From Claveliimonas monacensis (GTDB taxonomy: Bacteria > Bacillota > Clostridia > Lachnospirales > Lachnospiraceae): a stretch of DNA of 64,000 bases. Under the pieces are notes generated by a model that did not search any database, had not been told where the DNA came from, and worked only from the letters and a program-made list of their open reading frames with translations. This document shows positions 44,501-52,273 of the stretch, piece by piece; position 1 is the first letter of the stretch, and every line of letters begins with the position of its first letter. The position numbers and the translations under genes were made by a program. The stretch spans positions 60,779-124,778 of the forward strand of contig NZ_JADCKL010000007.1 of the NCBI RefSeq assembly GCF_014982975.1, given 5' to 3'.

Positions 44501-45008
44501 CTCCATGGAGCACGTACCTGGTGTCAAAGCTGAGCCCGGACGGATCCGAGAACGTACAAAGATCACTCATCTTGATGGGGTAGCTGTTGCTGGCGCTGGT
44601 GCCTCCCACCTGTGCGCCCCCGTTGTCCACATAGCCTGTCTGCTGTACAGCTCCGTCTGTTCCGGAGGCCCCGCCGGCTCCCGACGCGCCGTCGGCTCCG
44701 TCTTTATCCTGATTTCCTGCGCTCCCGGCGTCCACGTCATCTCCCTTGATCTTGTCCGCCAGGTCGGCCAGGGGCGAGTCTTCCAGGAGCTCTTCTATCC
44801 CGCCGTTCTTGGTGATAAGGTACGCCCCTGTCCCCACGCCGCAGGCCAGGGCAGCTACGGCGACACCTGCAATGACCTTTGTCCTTGTCTTCATTTTCTT
44901 CTTCTGTCCATCCGGCTGCTTCTCCTGTTCTGCCTGCACCTGAACCTTTTCCTCTTTTTCCACTTCTGCCACTCTCCTTAGACGACTGTATCTTTTTTTG
45001 TTGCTCAT
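41565..45008 (-). CDS. large membrane-anchored protein with five copies of an unrecognised module
   Basis: Predicted 1147 residues. A basic cytoplasmic N-terminus (1-43) leads into one membrane segment (44-66) and a large extracytoplasmic part. Five copies of a module of about 120-135 residues lie at about 143-278, 376-510, 535-668, 693-825 and 1028-1145. Linkers are low-complexity: Gly/Asp-rich (95-140), Gly then TPGG repeats and an acidic Pro-rich stretch (290-350), and an Ala/Gly/Gln/Asp stretch (880-1000). Each module has a D.Y.F.DP.GL.YDTRYVL start and a Y.I.Y.KDG..A.Y.CY centre. The tail of several modules has TPEAYM. No sortase motif. First gene of the cluster. Function unknown; a surface scaffold or binding protein is plausible. 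Confidence 0.82.
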   Translation of the reverse strand: MSNKKRYSRLRRVAEVEKEEKVQVQAEQEKQPDGQKKKMKTRTKVIAGVAVAALACGVGTGAYLITKNGGIEELLEDSPLADLADKIKGDDVDAGSAGNQDKDGADGASGAGGASGTDGAVQQTGYVDNGGAQVGGTSASNSYPIKMSDLCTFSDPSGLSFDTRYVLHGGSDCIPAKRANAQGYSCKEAYVVLYAKGGQAAGEYVCYVMSSEAEAQRMASAYAGVYNGGGQSAGRWGDVVYVYSSGDYVQTSIRTYYDQGVIKSETPAAYLGMQFYFGGMSEYQPPASSGNGGNGGGGGGSTPGGSTPGGTTPGGNTPGGNTPGGDTPSGPEGPDQPDEPDDPDTPDPSGETSVAVTDEQLTDKLEEALATADSTFPVEITDKYTFEDPEGLEYDTRYVLYGGEGSGAVTAAGQIGSQVNGVYEIYYLKDGKLAAVYRCYDAASADDAAQIESMYGGMGEVKVTGRVACINMDLAMMKSMMEMYVQMGYADEATPEAYMAAICENEGYQYFRNPNPAEEPGEPSDGLTGTTPEETFPIKVTDQYSFEDPKGLAYDKRYVLYAGEDSGAVTAAGYIGSTVNGIYDIYYLADGEIVDAYRCYDGASETDAGQISATYNGTMGEVVTYDNAAVLKWDLSILEMMIPAYSQDGTVEGYMKGLMETDGYQEFQQSQTEEPEEPQQPSGGLTGTTPEEAFSVKVSDSYTYDEAQVLPQDLVYDTRYVIYGDSTCPWAAPLQGYTAQNYYEIMYCLDGKAVYEVKIYGMADESQAVDLTEAMGMGTLVSGDAVLVTSDSIQETIDMYAAYLEEPTPEAYLKALFLDMGMTEVTADTGTATVSCASLPQAKLNRLLYEAEGLLETGDAQWAEPELTPVIPVTGVLDPEAESVARAAEEAEDFDPADAGVVAGETGQQEGFDPAAAGNAGQAADGQQADSQQADGQSEAGQSGDSGAQAETFDPSTAGSVPAGTDGTGAAGAAAGAGSETAADGGMAGESAGTALAVGSTAQWSDADFDDAADRLISGSTAAPQELLIAGGLGFADPQDLDFDTRLVFRGDARSALAAQVAGQRQIAVTQVYEILYAKDGQAVAQYRCIVAGDHIFCQRMKPEKLAERISALPAGQPAFEASLQGYTGWMQQIEQLEEYKEGEETR
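41574..41927 (-). repeat. repeat module 5 of the large protein
   Basis: Residues 1028-1145. Anchors FADPQDLDFDTRLVFRG and VYEILYAKDGQAVAQYRCI. Sits at the very C-terminus after a long Ala/Gly/Gln linker and most resembles the lipoprotein module. Confidence 0.7.
42534..42932 (-). repeat. repeat module 4 of the large protein
   Basis: Residues 693-825. Anchors SYTYDEAQVLPQDLVYDTRY and YYEIMYCLDGKAVYEVKIYG, tail TPEAYLKALF. The most divergent of the five, with a few extra residues before the YDTRY motif. Confidence 0.65.
43005..43406 (-). repeat. repeat module 3 of the large protein
   Basis: Residues 535-668. Anchors DQYSFEDPKGLAYDKRYVLY and GIYDIYYLADGEIVDAYRCY. Nearly the same as module 2 across the first 70 residues, suggesting a recent internal duplication. 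Confidence 0.75.
43479..43883 (-). repeat. repeat module 2 of the large protein
   Basis: Residues 376-510. Anchors DKYTFEDPEGLEYDTRYVLY and GVYEIYYLKDGKLAAVYRCY, tail TPEAYMAAICENEGYQYF. Pairs with module 3. Confidence 0.75.
44019..44108 (-). repeat. in-frame TPGG tetrapeptide repeats
   Basis: Residues 301-330 of the large protein form about seven copies of a (S/T/N/D)TPGG-type unit preceded by a poly-Gly run, a flexible spacer between modules 1 and 2. The DNA is a short imperfect tandem repeat and could vary in copy number. Confidence 0.7.
44175..44582 (-). repeat. repeat module 1 of the large protein
   Basis: Residues 143-278. Anchors CTFSDPSGLSFDTRYVLHG and YVVLYAKGGQAAGEYVCYV, tail TPAAYLGMQF. 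First copy after the membrane anchor. Confidence 0.7.
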
Positions 45009-45106
45009 ATTCCTTCTGAAATAATTTTAACAATCTTAACACGTCTCCATTTTTCCGCACAATACGACATGTCTATTCGGATGTTTTTGCTGTCTGTTTG
45101 GCAGTT

Positions 45107-48022
45107 TTACAGGTTTCTTCTGCAGGGCAGGGTATCCCCGGCCGCCGCAAGGATCTCCTGGCCGCCCACGATGCACGAGCCTCCTTTTTCGCAGATCTCA
45201 TCCAGGAGGCGGCTGACCTTCTCCAGATCCTCCGGTGTGGTGGCAAGGATCTGCCTGCGGTCTTCCCGACGCATCTGCTCGGTCACCTGCTCCATGTAGT
45301 CCTCCGCCGCCTGCATGCCTTTCTGCCTCGCAGTAAGAAGGGGCTCTGAGGCCGCGATGGCGCTGATGATATAGGGGACCAGCTCCGGCCCGCCGGCGCA
45401 CAGCTCGCGAAGGGACGCCCCGGCCTTGTCAAATGCGGCCAGGGAGACGGCGGCGGAAGGGTCGCGGAAACTGGTAAAAGCCACATCCCCGCCGGGCGTG
45501 ATGGCAAGCCGGGTGCCGTAGGCGCCCCCTTTGACCCGGACAGTGTTCCACAGATAGCCGTAGGACAGGATGCGGGCCGCCACTGCCATAGCTCCGCCGT
45601 ATCCGGCGCCGCACTGGGCAAGGTGCCCTCCCTTCCCGGCAAATCCCACCGGGGCCGGGACAAGGATGCCCTCCCTCACCTGCCTTCTCCTGAACCAGGA
45701 GGCCGCCTCCGCCGGGGCCTCCCCCTCAGGCAGGCTGGAGGCCAGCCCTGCGATCTCCTCGTCCGGGATCTGCCCTGTGACGGAAAGGACGGCCCGCCTT
45801 CTCACAAAGAGCCTTTGGCACAGCTCCTTCAGCCTGGCCGCAAGCTCTCTGCCTCTCTCCTCAAACCGACTGTCCATCTCCCGCAGCCAGTCCAGCATAC
45901 TGATGCCCCGCAGCGCTTCCCTGGCCGCCCCTTTCGCCGAGCACCCGGCGGCAATGCGCAGGGAGGCGTAACTGTCGCCCTGCATGAGGACGTGCTGTTC
46001 CAGGGACAGCCTGAGCTGGCGCAGGCGGGCTCTCAGGCAGGCAAGGTCGCTGAAATCTGTGTCAAGCAGCACTTCCTTTGTCAGTTCCTTTGCCTCCTCC
46101 AGCTTTTCCTCCAGGGCCGATACGTGGACAGTAAAGCAGGGCTTACACTTTTCTGTCTCCCCCCTTTGCGCGAACACGTCCGCGCTTGTCTGGAAACGTC
46201 CCAGCTCCCCGTCCAGCGCCGCCGTAAGCTCCAGGACGTCAAGGTGCGCTGTCCTTGTCTGCCCAAGCAGAGTCTGCAGGAAGGAGAGAAGGTGCAGCTC
46301 CTCCTCTGTCAGATCCTCTGCGGAGAAATACCAGACAAGGTGGGCGATCCCCTCTGTCTCCAGAGGATGATAAAGGGCTGTGACTCCCGCCTCCTCTGTC
46401 ACCTGCCGGGGGATGTCCGGCGTCTCCTCCTCTATATCCGCGAGGGCCAGCACAGGCAGTGAGGCCAGGTCTTCGGGGCGGTCCGGCGTGCTCTGGAACG
46501 TCCTGAGAGCCGCCAGCCCCCGGATGACCTGCTCCGTCTCCTGGCTGCTCCAGCGGCCTTTTATCCTGCGGAGACGCTCCGCCTCCTCCTTCCTCTTCCT
46601 CTCCCCCAGCTCCCTGGAGGGAACGAGCGCCAGCCGGGCGCAGTGCCGGTTCTCCAGGAAATTTTCCCGGATAAACTGCTCAAAATAACCTCCTTCTATC
46701 CCTTCCCGCAGGCGCAGGAAGGCGCCGGACAGACAGAGGTTCTGGGCCGGGTCCCCGCCGTAGAGGCAGCTCTCCAGCATTTTCATGCAGTTGACAAGCC
46801 CCTGTGGGAAACCTCCTGTCTCCTTCTCCCTGTAGCGGAACTCCATCCGACTGATGACAGCCTCCAGCCTTCTGTGATCCAGTCCCCCGTCGGCCAGCTT
46901 CTCCAGCACGCTCTGCACAGTGTCCCAGATCGCCTGCTCCTGGTCTCCGGCAGCATTTCTCACCACCAGGACGGCAAAGGGCTGCTGGACGCCGTCCACC
47001 TTGGAAAATTCCACGTTCTCAGCCAGCCCTCTCTCCAGCAGCGCCTTCTTAAGAGGCGCCTCGTTGGAGCCGCAGAGCATCTCGCAGAGAGCCTGGCAGG
47101 CCAGGTCCTTCTCCGGCTCGTCATAGCGCCCGTAGACCCACCCCTTGGCCAGGATCGTCTTCTTTGCGATATCCTCCTCCCCGGTCTCATAGGGAAGCCG
47201 CGTCTCATCTGGGTGTACCGGGCTCTGAAGGGGGATGGGATGATCCTCTTGCTGCGGCTCAAAGCCGGACAGCGCCTGCCCGATCTTTTCCAGCACCGGC
47301 TCTATATCCATCTCCCCGTCCAGGAGGAACCACGCGCCGGACGGGTGATAGTATTTCCGGTACTGTGCCCTGTACTCCTCGTAGGTGAGCGCGGGTATGC
47401 AGGCAGGATCGCCTCCTGACTGGAACTGGTAGCAGTTGTCCGGGAAGAGGGCCCGGTTCAGGGCGCTGTCGATCAGCGTGTCAGGCGATGCGTACATCCC
47501 CTTCATCTCGTTGTAGACTACGCCGTTGCAGGAGAGCTCTCCCTCCGGGCTGTCCAGCTCGTAGTGCCAGCCCTCCTGTCGGAAGATCTCCTCCCTCTCC
47601 AGACAGAGCGGGTGCAGCACAGCGTCCAGGTACACGTCCATCAGATTGAGGAAATCCTTCTGGTTGCGGCTGCTCACCGGATACATGGTCTTGTCCGGGA
47701 AGGTAAAGGCGTTCATAAATGTCTGCAGGGAGCTCTTGATCATCTCCACAAAGGGCTTGCTCACCGGGTATTTCCGGGATCCGCACAAAAGCGAGTGCTC
47801 CAATATGTGGAAGACCCCCGTATCGTCCGACGGCAGCGTCTTGAATGCCGCCGCAAACGTCTTGTTCTCCTCCCCTCGCTCCAGCCACAGAAGCCGGGCG
47901 CCGTTTTTCGCAAAGTGCATCTGCCAGAGAACAGCCCCTATCTGCGGCAGCTCTCTCCTTGTATCTATGACAAAGCCGTGGGCCGCAGCCGCCTGCTCTG
48001 TCTTCTGTCTTTTCAGGTCCAT
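45107..48022 (-). CDS. M16C insulinase-family metallopeptidase (PreP-like)
   Basis: Predicted 971 residues. The inverted zinc motif HxxEH is HILEH (72-76). The distal Glu ligand is probably in GVVYNEMKGMYASP. An R-Y-type substrate pair, TVRVKGGAYGTR, lies in the C-terminal domain. The four-domain clam-shell length of about 970 matches the M16C/PreP group, which degrades short peptides. No signal peptide, so it is probably cytoplasmic. It is on the same strand as the large cluster and its stop is 98 bases upstream of that cluster's first start. It could be read with it, although its own upstream region is separate. Confidence 0.93.
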   Translation of the reverse strand: MDLKRQKTEQAAAAHGFVIDTRRELPQIGAVLWQMHFAKNGARLLWLERGEENKTFAAAFKTLPSDDTGVFHILEHSLLCGSRKYPVSKPFVEMIKSSLQTFMNAFTFPDKTMYPVSSRNQKDFLNLMDVYLDAVLHPLCLEREEIFRQEGWHYELDSPEGELSCNGVVYNEMKGMYASPDTLIDSALNRALFPDNCYQFQSGGDPACIPALTYEEYRAQYRKYYHPSGAWFLLDGEMDIEPVLEKIGQALSGFEPQQEDHPIPLQSPVHPDETRLPYETGEEDIAKKTILAKGWVYGRYDEPEKDLACQALCEMLCGSNEAPLKKALLERGLAENVEFSKVDGVQQPFAVLVVRNAAGDQEQAIWDTVQSVLEKLADGGLDHRRLEAVISRMEFRYREKETGGFPQGLVNCMKMLESCLYGGDPAQNLCLSGAFLRLREGIEGGYFEQFIRENFLENRHCARLALVPSRELGERKRKEEAERLRRIKGRWSSQETEQVIRGLAALRTFQSTPDRPEDLASLPVLALADIEEETPDIPRQVTEEAGVTALYHPLETEGIAHLVWYFSAEDLTEEELHLLSFLQTLLGQTRTAHLDVLELTAALDGELGRFQTSADVFAQRGETEKCKPCFTVHVSALEEKLEEAKELTKEVLLDTDFSDLACLRARLRQLRLSLEQHVLMQGDSYASLRIAAGCSAKGAAREALRGISMLDWLREMDSRFEERGRELAARLKELCQRLFVRRRAVLSVTGQIPDEEIAGLASSLPEGEAPAEAASWFRRRQVREGILVPAPVGFAGKGGHLAQCGAGYGGAMAVAARILSYGYLWNTVRVKGGAYGTRLAITPGGDVAFTSFRDPSAAVSLAAFDKAGASLRELCAGGPELVPYIISAIAASEPLLTARQKGMQAAEDYMEQVTEQMRREDRRQILATTPEDLEKVSRLLDEICEKGGSCIVGGQEILAAAGDTLPCRRNL

Positions 48023-48171
48023 CCTTTTTTCTCCTTACTGTGTCATTATTTCTTTCAAACTTCTCTCCATTATCCAGATGCCGGGAGAAGCTGTCTGCAA
48101 AGAGAACTGATTTCCAGAGGGGGTGATATGTCTCCTTGCAGCGCTTGAGTCCCGGCATCTATCTGCATAAA

Positions 48172-48213
48172 GTAAAAGAAAAATGGACAGCCGTCAATGC
48201 AGACTGTCCATTT
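48172..48213 (-). terminator. terminator downstream of the Rpn pseudogene
   Basis: Arms AAATGGACAG and CTGTCCATTT (48181-48190 and 48204-48213) around 13 bases, followed on the minus strand by TTCTTTTACTTTA (the plus-strand A-rich stretch just left). It lies 79 bases after the pseudogene stop. The rest of 48023-48291 shows no gene. Confidence 0.7.
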
Positions 48214-48291
48214 GGCATCTCTCTTTGTCTATCTGGCAGTTTTCCCGCCTGGTCTATCCCGCTTCCACAGCACCGGGATCAAAAGAGTGGA

Positions 48292-49096
48292 TCACTCCAG
48301 CCCCATCTCCTCCAAAAAGCACTCCACGCTGCCGGCTTTTGCCGCTGCTTTGTGCCATTTGCTGAGAGTCGGCAGATCCTGTTCTTTCATGATCTGCTCC
48401 CTGACCTTTTCCGGCACAGGGCCGAGCTCTTCCAGAAGCTCTAGCACATCCTCTGCTTTTCCCTCTGCCTTGCTGACTCTCCGGGTCTCCTGCACATCGT
48501 ATGCCTCAAAATTTTCAAATAGCATATGAAACTCCCTCCGCTCAATACGATCGGTGAATTCCTCCACCTCTCCTTTTGGAACATTCAGCCGCAGCAAAAG
48601 GACAGAAATGATCTTCCCGATCAGTTTTAAGACAGTCTCAGGCGCTTTCTGGCTGATATCCTCAAAGTATTCCTCCGGGATATCTTTGAGAGTCTGGAAA
48701 TCCGCTGCGCTCCGCAGCTTGTCCACCAGCATGATCAGCGACAGCTCATTTCTCTTGTCCAGCAGTTCCTGGTTCGAGTATCCCGACAGGCGCACCACCA
48801 TATAGCGAAATGACGGGATATATTCTCCAAGCACATCACCCAGATACACTCTCTCCTTAAAATCAGCGGACGCCGTCCATCCACCGGAGCCATCATAAAA
48901 GACTACCGGGAGAATAGGTGGATAGCGGAAATCTTTCCGAGATGTCCTCAATATCCTCCGGCTCCACATTTCTTAGTATCCCCACGTCTACATAGTCCTG
49001 CAGGAACTGTGCACACAGGACATGGTCGTCAAAGATCAGCTTTGCACTGCTGTCTTTTGGCTTCGTGTTCCGTATTCTGTTGTTTGCGTCCCCCAT
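48292..49096 (-). pseudogene. Rpn/PDDEXK-family nuclease with internal deletion and frameshift
   Basis: The N-terminal part starts MGDANNRIRNTKPKDSS behind AAAGGAGGAG and reads LIFDDHVLCAQFLQDYVDVG and PEDIEDISERF, the opening of Rpn-type (PD-(D/E)XK) proteins. At about 48925 the frame changes: DFRYPPILPVVFYDG and the rest of the C-terminal half (to 48292) continue in another frame. The catalytic middle part, normally about 60 residues between these motifs, is missing. The break lies at AAGATTTCC, shared by both sides, suggesting a short-homology deletion. Rpn proteins promote recombination and are often transposon-like. The gene is inactive. Confidence 0.82.
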
Positions 49097-49147
49097 TGCT
49101 CCTCCTTTCACAGCTTCTCCTGACAGGCAGGGTTGCCGGGAGCACAT

Positions 49148-49551
49148 TCCGGGACATATCTACAGTGCCATTGTATCAACATAACTCAGGAAAAACAAGA
49201 CAGTTTTTATCCCCTGTATCTCCCGCCTTCTGCCAACTGCCAGGGAGCGTTTCTCTTTTTAATTGGTTGACCTGGTTTCTTTTGGATTTCTGAAAGATGT
49301 TTCTGACAGTCAGATACGATCAGATTTCATACAGAATGCTTTTCCAGGCCGGAATGGCCCGAAAGGATTACATATAGTATATGGCAAGCCGCCCGGAATT
49401 GCAAGCGCTCTTTTCCCCCTTCCAAAAAATATTCCCCGCCGGCCCCTGCCTGTGTTATAATTCATGCGTATGTAAATGCAGGCAGAAGGCGCGGCGGCGC
49501 TTTCGGACTTTCATTTTAATAAAGAAAAAACGGGAAAGAAGGCATGTACCT
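49148..49551 (+). promoter_or_regulatory. intergenic region with probable promoter for the ketopantoate-reductase-like gene
   Basis: 404 bases without a convincing gene. A TATAAT (49456-49461) lies about 90 bases before the ATG; the -35 region is not clear (CCCCGC-rich). The remainder (49148-49440) is of mixed composition and shows no stable hairpin that I can identify. Confidence 0.4.
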
Positions 49552-50502
49552 ATGAGAGCATCAGACGACAAGAAGATCACAGTCCTGGGGCTGGGCGGCG
49601 TAGGCGGCTACGTGGGAGCCCTGCTGGCGGACGCCTACCCCCACGTCACCTTTGTGGCCAGGGGAGAACGGGGAAAATCTATTCGGGAGAACGGGCTTAT
49701 CCTCCACAGTGACTACCGGGGCGAGCGCACCGTTCACCCGGAAAATGTAGTGGAGACAGCGGCGGATCTGGAAACCCAGGACTACATTTTTATCTGTGTG
49801 AAGAACTACTCTCTTGAGGAGGCCTGCCGCTCCCTGGCCGGCTGTGTGTCTGAAGATACGGTCATCGTCCCGGTCATGAACGGGGCTGATCCCGGCGACC
49901 GGGTGCGGGAGTATCTGCCCCGGGCCACTGTCATTGACTCCCTCATCTACATCGTGGCTTTTGCCAATGCCGACTACTCTGTCACCCAGCAGGATAAGTT
50001 TGCCAACCTCTATGTGGGCATCCAGGATGCGGATCCTGCCGACTGGAAGAAATGCTGTGATGTGACAGATCTCTTAGGCGGAGCCGGCGTGGACTGCACT
50101 GCCTCCCGGGATATCCAGGCAGAGATCTGGAAAAAATACATATTAAACTGCGCTTACAATGTAGAGACAGCCCTCTACAACAATTCCATCGGCCAGCTCC
50201 GGGATGATCCACAAAAAGCCGCTATCTACGAGGCTCTCGTGGACGAGGCCTGGCATGTGGCTCTGGCCAAAGGCATCCACGTCACAAAGGCGCACCGGGA
50301 TGCTATCCTTCACCGCTTCCACTACGAACTCCAGTATGATGCCACCAGCTCCCTGCAGCGGGACGTCAATGCCGGCCGGCCCACAGAGCTTGAAACATTC
50401 AGCGGCTATATCGTCCGGGAAGCCCGGCGGCTCGGCACAGCTGCCCCTGTCTCTGAAAAAATGTACGAAGAACTGAAAGAAACATGCAGAAAAGCAGACT
50501 GA
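49552..50502 (+). CDS. ketopantoate-reductase (PanE/ApbA) family protein
   Basis: Predicted 316 residues. The NADP-binding motif is ITVLGLGGVGGYVGALLA (about 9-26). The middle shows FICVKNYSLEEA and VMNGADPGDRV, and the C-terminal domain has EIWKKYILNCAYNVETAL. The family reduces 2-dehydropantoate to pantoate or related 2-oxoacids. I start at ATG 49552 (MRASDDKK) behind AAGAAGG; the longer frame from 49381 includes the promoter. It is followed 25 bases later by the ABC exporter pair, so a three-gene operon is likely. Paralogues of PanE are often not pantothenate enzymes, so I give no symbol. Confidence 0.85.
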   Translation: MRASDDKKITVLGLGGVGGYVGALLADAYPHVTFVARGERGKSIRENGLILHSDYRGERTVHPENVVETAADLETQDYIFICVKNYSLEEACRSLAGCVSEDTVIVPVMNGADPGDRVREYLPRATVIDSLIYIVAFANADYSVTQQDKFANLYVGIQDADPADWKKCCDVTDLLGGAGVDCTASRDIQAEIWKKYILNCAYNVETALYNNSIGQLRDDPQKAAIYEALVDEAWHVALAKGIHVTKAHRDAILHRFHYELQYDATSSLQRDVNAGRPTELETFSGYIVREARRLGTAAPVSEKMYEELKETCRKAD

Positions 50503-50527
50503 TACCAACAGAGAAAGGATCACAACA

Positions 50528-52273
50528 ATGAAGCGTCTACTCAGTTATTTAAAGCCCCATCCTTTTATCACCGTCATGGCCCCTCTCTTCAAGATGCTGG
50601 AGGCGACCTTTGAACTCTTTGTCCCTCTGGTCGTGGCCCAGATGATCGATGTGGGGATTGCAGGAAACGATGTCCCCTACCTCTGGAAGATGGGGGCTCT
50701 CCTCATCCTCCTGGGCATCGTGGGTTTTTCCTTCTCCCTGACTGCCCAGTACTTTGCGGCCAAGTCCGCTGTCAGTGCCGGGATGACCATGCGCAGCGAC
50801 CTGTTTGCCCACATTGGCACCTTCTCCTACCAGGAGATCGACACCATCGGCACCTCCACCCTCATCAACCGGATGACCAATGACGTCAATCAGGTGCAGA
50901 ATGGAATAAACATGTTCCTCCGGCTGTTCCTGCGCTCCCCCTTTGTGGTTCTGGGCGCCATGGTCATGGCCTTCACCGTGGATGTCCATGCGGCCCTTCC
51001 CTTTGCCGTCACTATCCCTGTGCTTCTTGTGGTTGTTTTCACCATCCTCCTTGTCAGCATGCCCCTCTACAAGAAAGTCCAGAGGCAGCTTGACAGGGTT
51101 CTCCTTCTGACCCGCGAAAATCTCCTTGGTATCCGGGTTGTCCGGGCCTTTGCAAGGCAGGAGGAGGAAAAAGAACGGTTCAGCCAGGAGACGTGCGGGC
51201 TGTACAAAAAACAGCTCTTTGTGGGGAAGATCTCTGCTCTTTTGAATCCTCTCACCTACGTCATCATCAACCTGGGGATCATCGCAGTCCTCTATTTTGG
51301 GGGACGGCAGGTGGATGCAGGGGATCTGACACAGGGGCAGGTCATCGCCCTCATCAACTACATGTCCCAGATCCTGACAGAGCTTGTGAAGCTGGCCAAC
51401 CTCATCATACTTTTATCCCGTGCTCTCGCCAGTCTCGCCCGGGTAGGCGCCATCTTCGATGTGGAGCCCTCCATTTCCGACGAGGGGGAGGCCCCCTTAC
51501 TCTCCCCTGCCAAAGAGGGACAGCCTGCTGTTTCCTTTGAAAATGTGGGCTTCACCTATGCCGGGGCCCGAGAGGAGACACTCCACGGCATCAGTTTTTC
51601 CGCCATGCCCGGAGAGACAATCGGCATCATCGGGGGAACCGGTTCAGGCAAATCCACTCTGGCAAGCCTGATCCCCCGGTTCTACGACTGCACCTCCGGC
51701 ACCATCCGGCTTTTCGGACAGGATGTGCAGTCCCTTAAGCCCTCCTCCATCCGGAAGCGGGTAAGCATCGTGCCCCAGAAGGCCACTGTTTTTTCCGGTT
51801 CCCTCCGCAAAAACATGCAGTGGGGCAAACGGGATGCCACAGATGAGGAGATCTACCGGGCGCTGGACACGGCCCAGGCAAGGGAGTTCGTGGACAGCAA
51901 AAGGGAGGGGCTTGACCTTGTGATCCAGCAGGGAGGCAGCAACCTGTCCGGCGGGCAGAAGCAGCGTCTTACCATCGCCCGGGCCCTTGTGGGGCAGCCG
52001 GATATCCTGATTCTGGACGACAGCGCCTCGGCCCTCGACTTTGCCACCGACGCAAGGCTCCGCAAAGCCATCCGGGAGAACACAGGGAACATGACCGTCT
52101 TCATCATCTCCCAGCGGGTATCTGCCATACAGAGCGCAGACCACATCCTTGTCATGGATGACGGGCGTCCCGCCGGGTACGGCACCCACCAGGAGCTTCT
52201 CTCCTCCAACCATGTATACCAGGAGATCTGCGCATCCCAGTCTGCCGGAAAGGAGGCATCTGCAAATGCATAA
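50528..52273 (+). CDS. heterodimeric ABC exporter, subunit with degenerate ATP site
   Basis: Predicted 581 residues: six membrane helices then a nucleotide-binding domain with Walker A GGTGSGKST, signature NLSGGQKQR, Walker B ILILDDSASALD and FIISQRVSAI at the H-loop. The catalytic Glu of Walker B is Asp and the H-loop His is Gln, so this subunit's own site is degenerate while its signature motif is canonical. That is the asymmetric pattern of heterodimeric multidrug exporters (TmrAB, LmrCD type). It is coupled to the next gene by an 8-base overlap. Confidence 0.92.
   Translation: MKRLLSYLKPHPFITVMAPLFKMLEATFELFVPLVVAQMIDVGIAGNDVPYLWKMGALLILLGIVGFSFSLTAQYFAAKSAVSAGMTMRSDLFAHIGTFSYQEIDTIGTSTLINRMTNDVNQVQNGINMFLRLFLRSPFVVLGAMVMAFTVDVHAALPFAVTIPVLLVVVFTILLVSMPLYKKVQRQLDRVLLLTRENLLGIRVVRAFARQEEEKERFSQETCGLYKKQLFVGKISALLNPLTYVIINLGIIAVLYFGGRQVDAGDLTQGQVIALINYMSQILTELVKLANLIILLSRALASLARVGAIFDVEPSISDEGEAPLLSPAKEGQPAVSFENVGFTYAGAREETLHGISFSAMPGETIGIIGGTGSGKSTLASLIPRFYDCTSGTIRLFGQDVQSLKPSSIRKRVSIVPQKATVFSGSLRKNMQWGKRDATDEEIYRALDTAQAREFVDSKREGLDLVIQQGGSNLSGGQKQRLTIARALVGQPDILILDDSASALDFATDARLRKAIRENTGNMTVFIISQRVSAIQSADHILVMDDGRPAGYGTHQELLSSNHVYQEICASQSAGKEASANA

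Noticed and set aside
30560..45008. RiPP or lantibiotic biosynthetic cluster
   Set aside because: The regulator and ABC-2 types fit, but there is no precursor peptide, no modification enzyme, and the half-exporters lack a C39 peptidase domain. All gaps are too short for a hidden peptide gene with an SD.
48292..49147. Two separate small genes in this stretch
   Set aside because: They are the two ends of a single Rpn-family protein in different frames, with the centre deleted.
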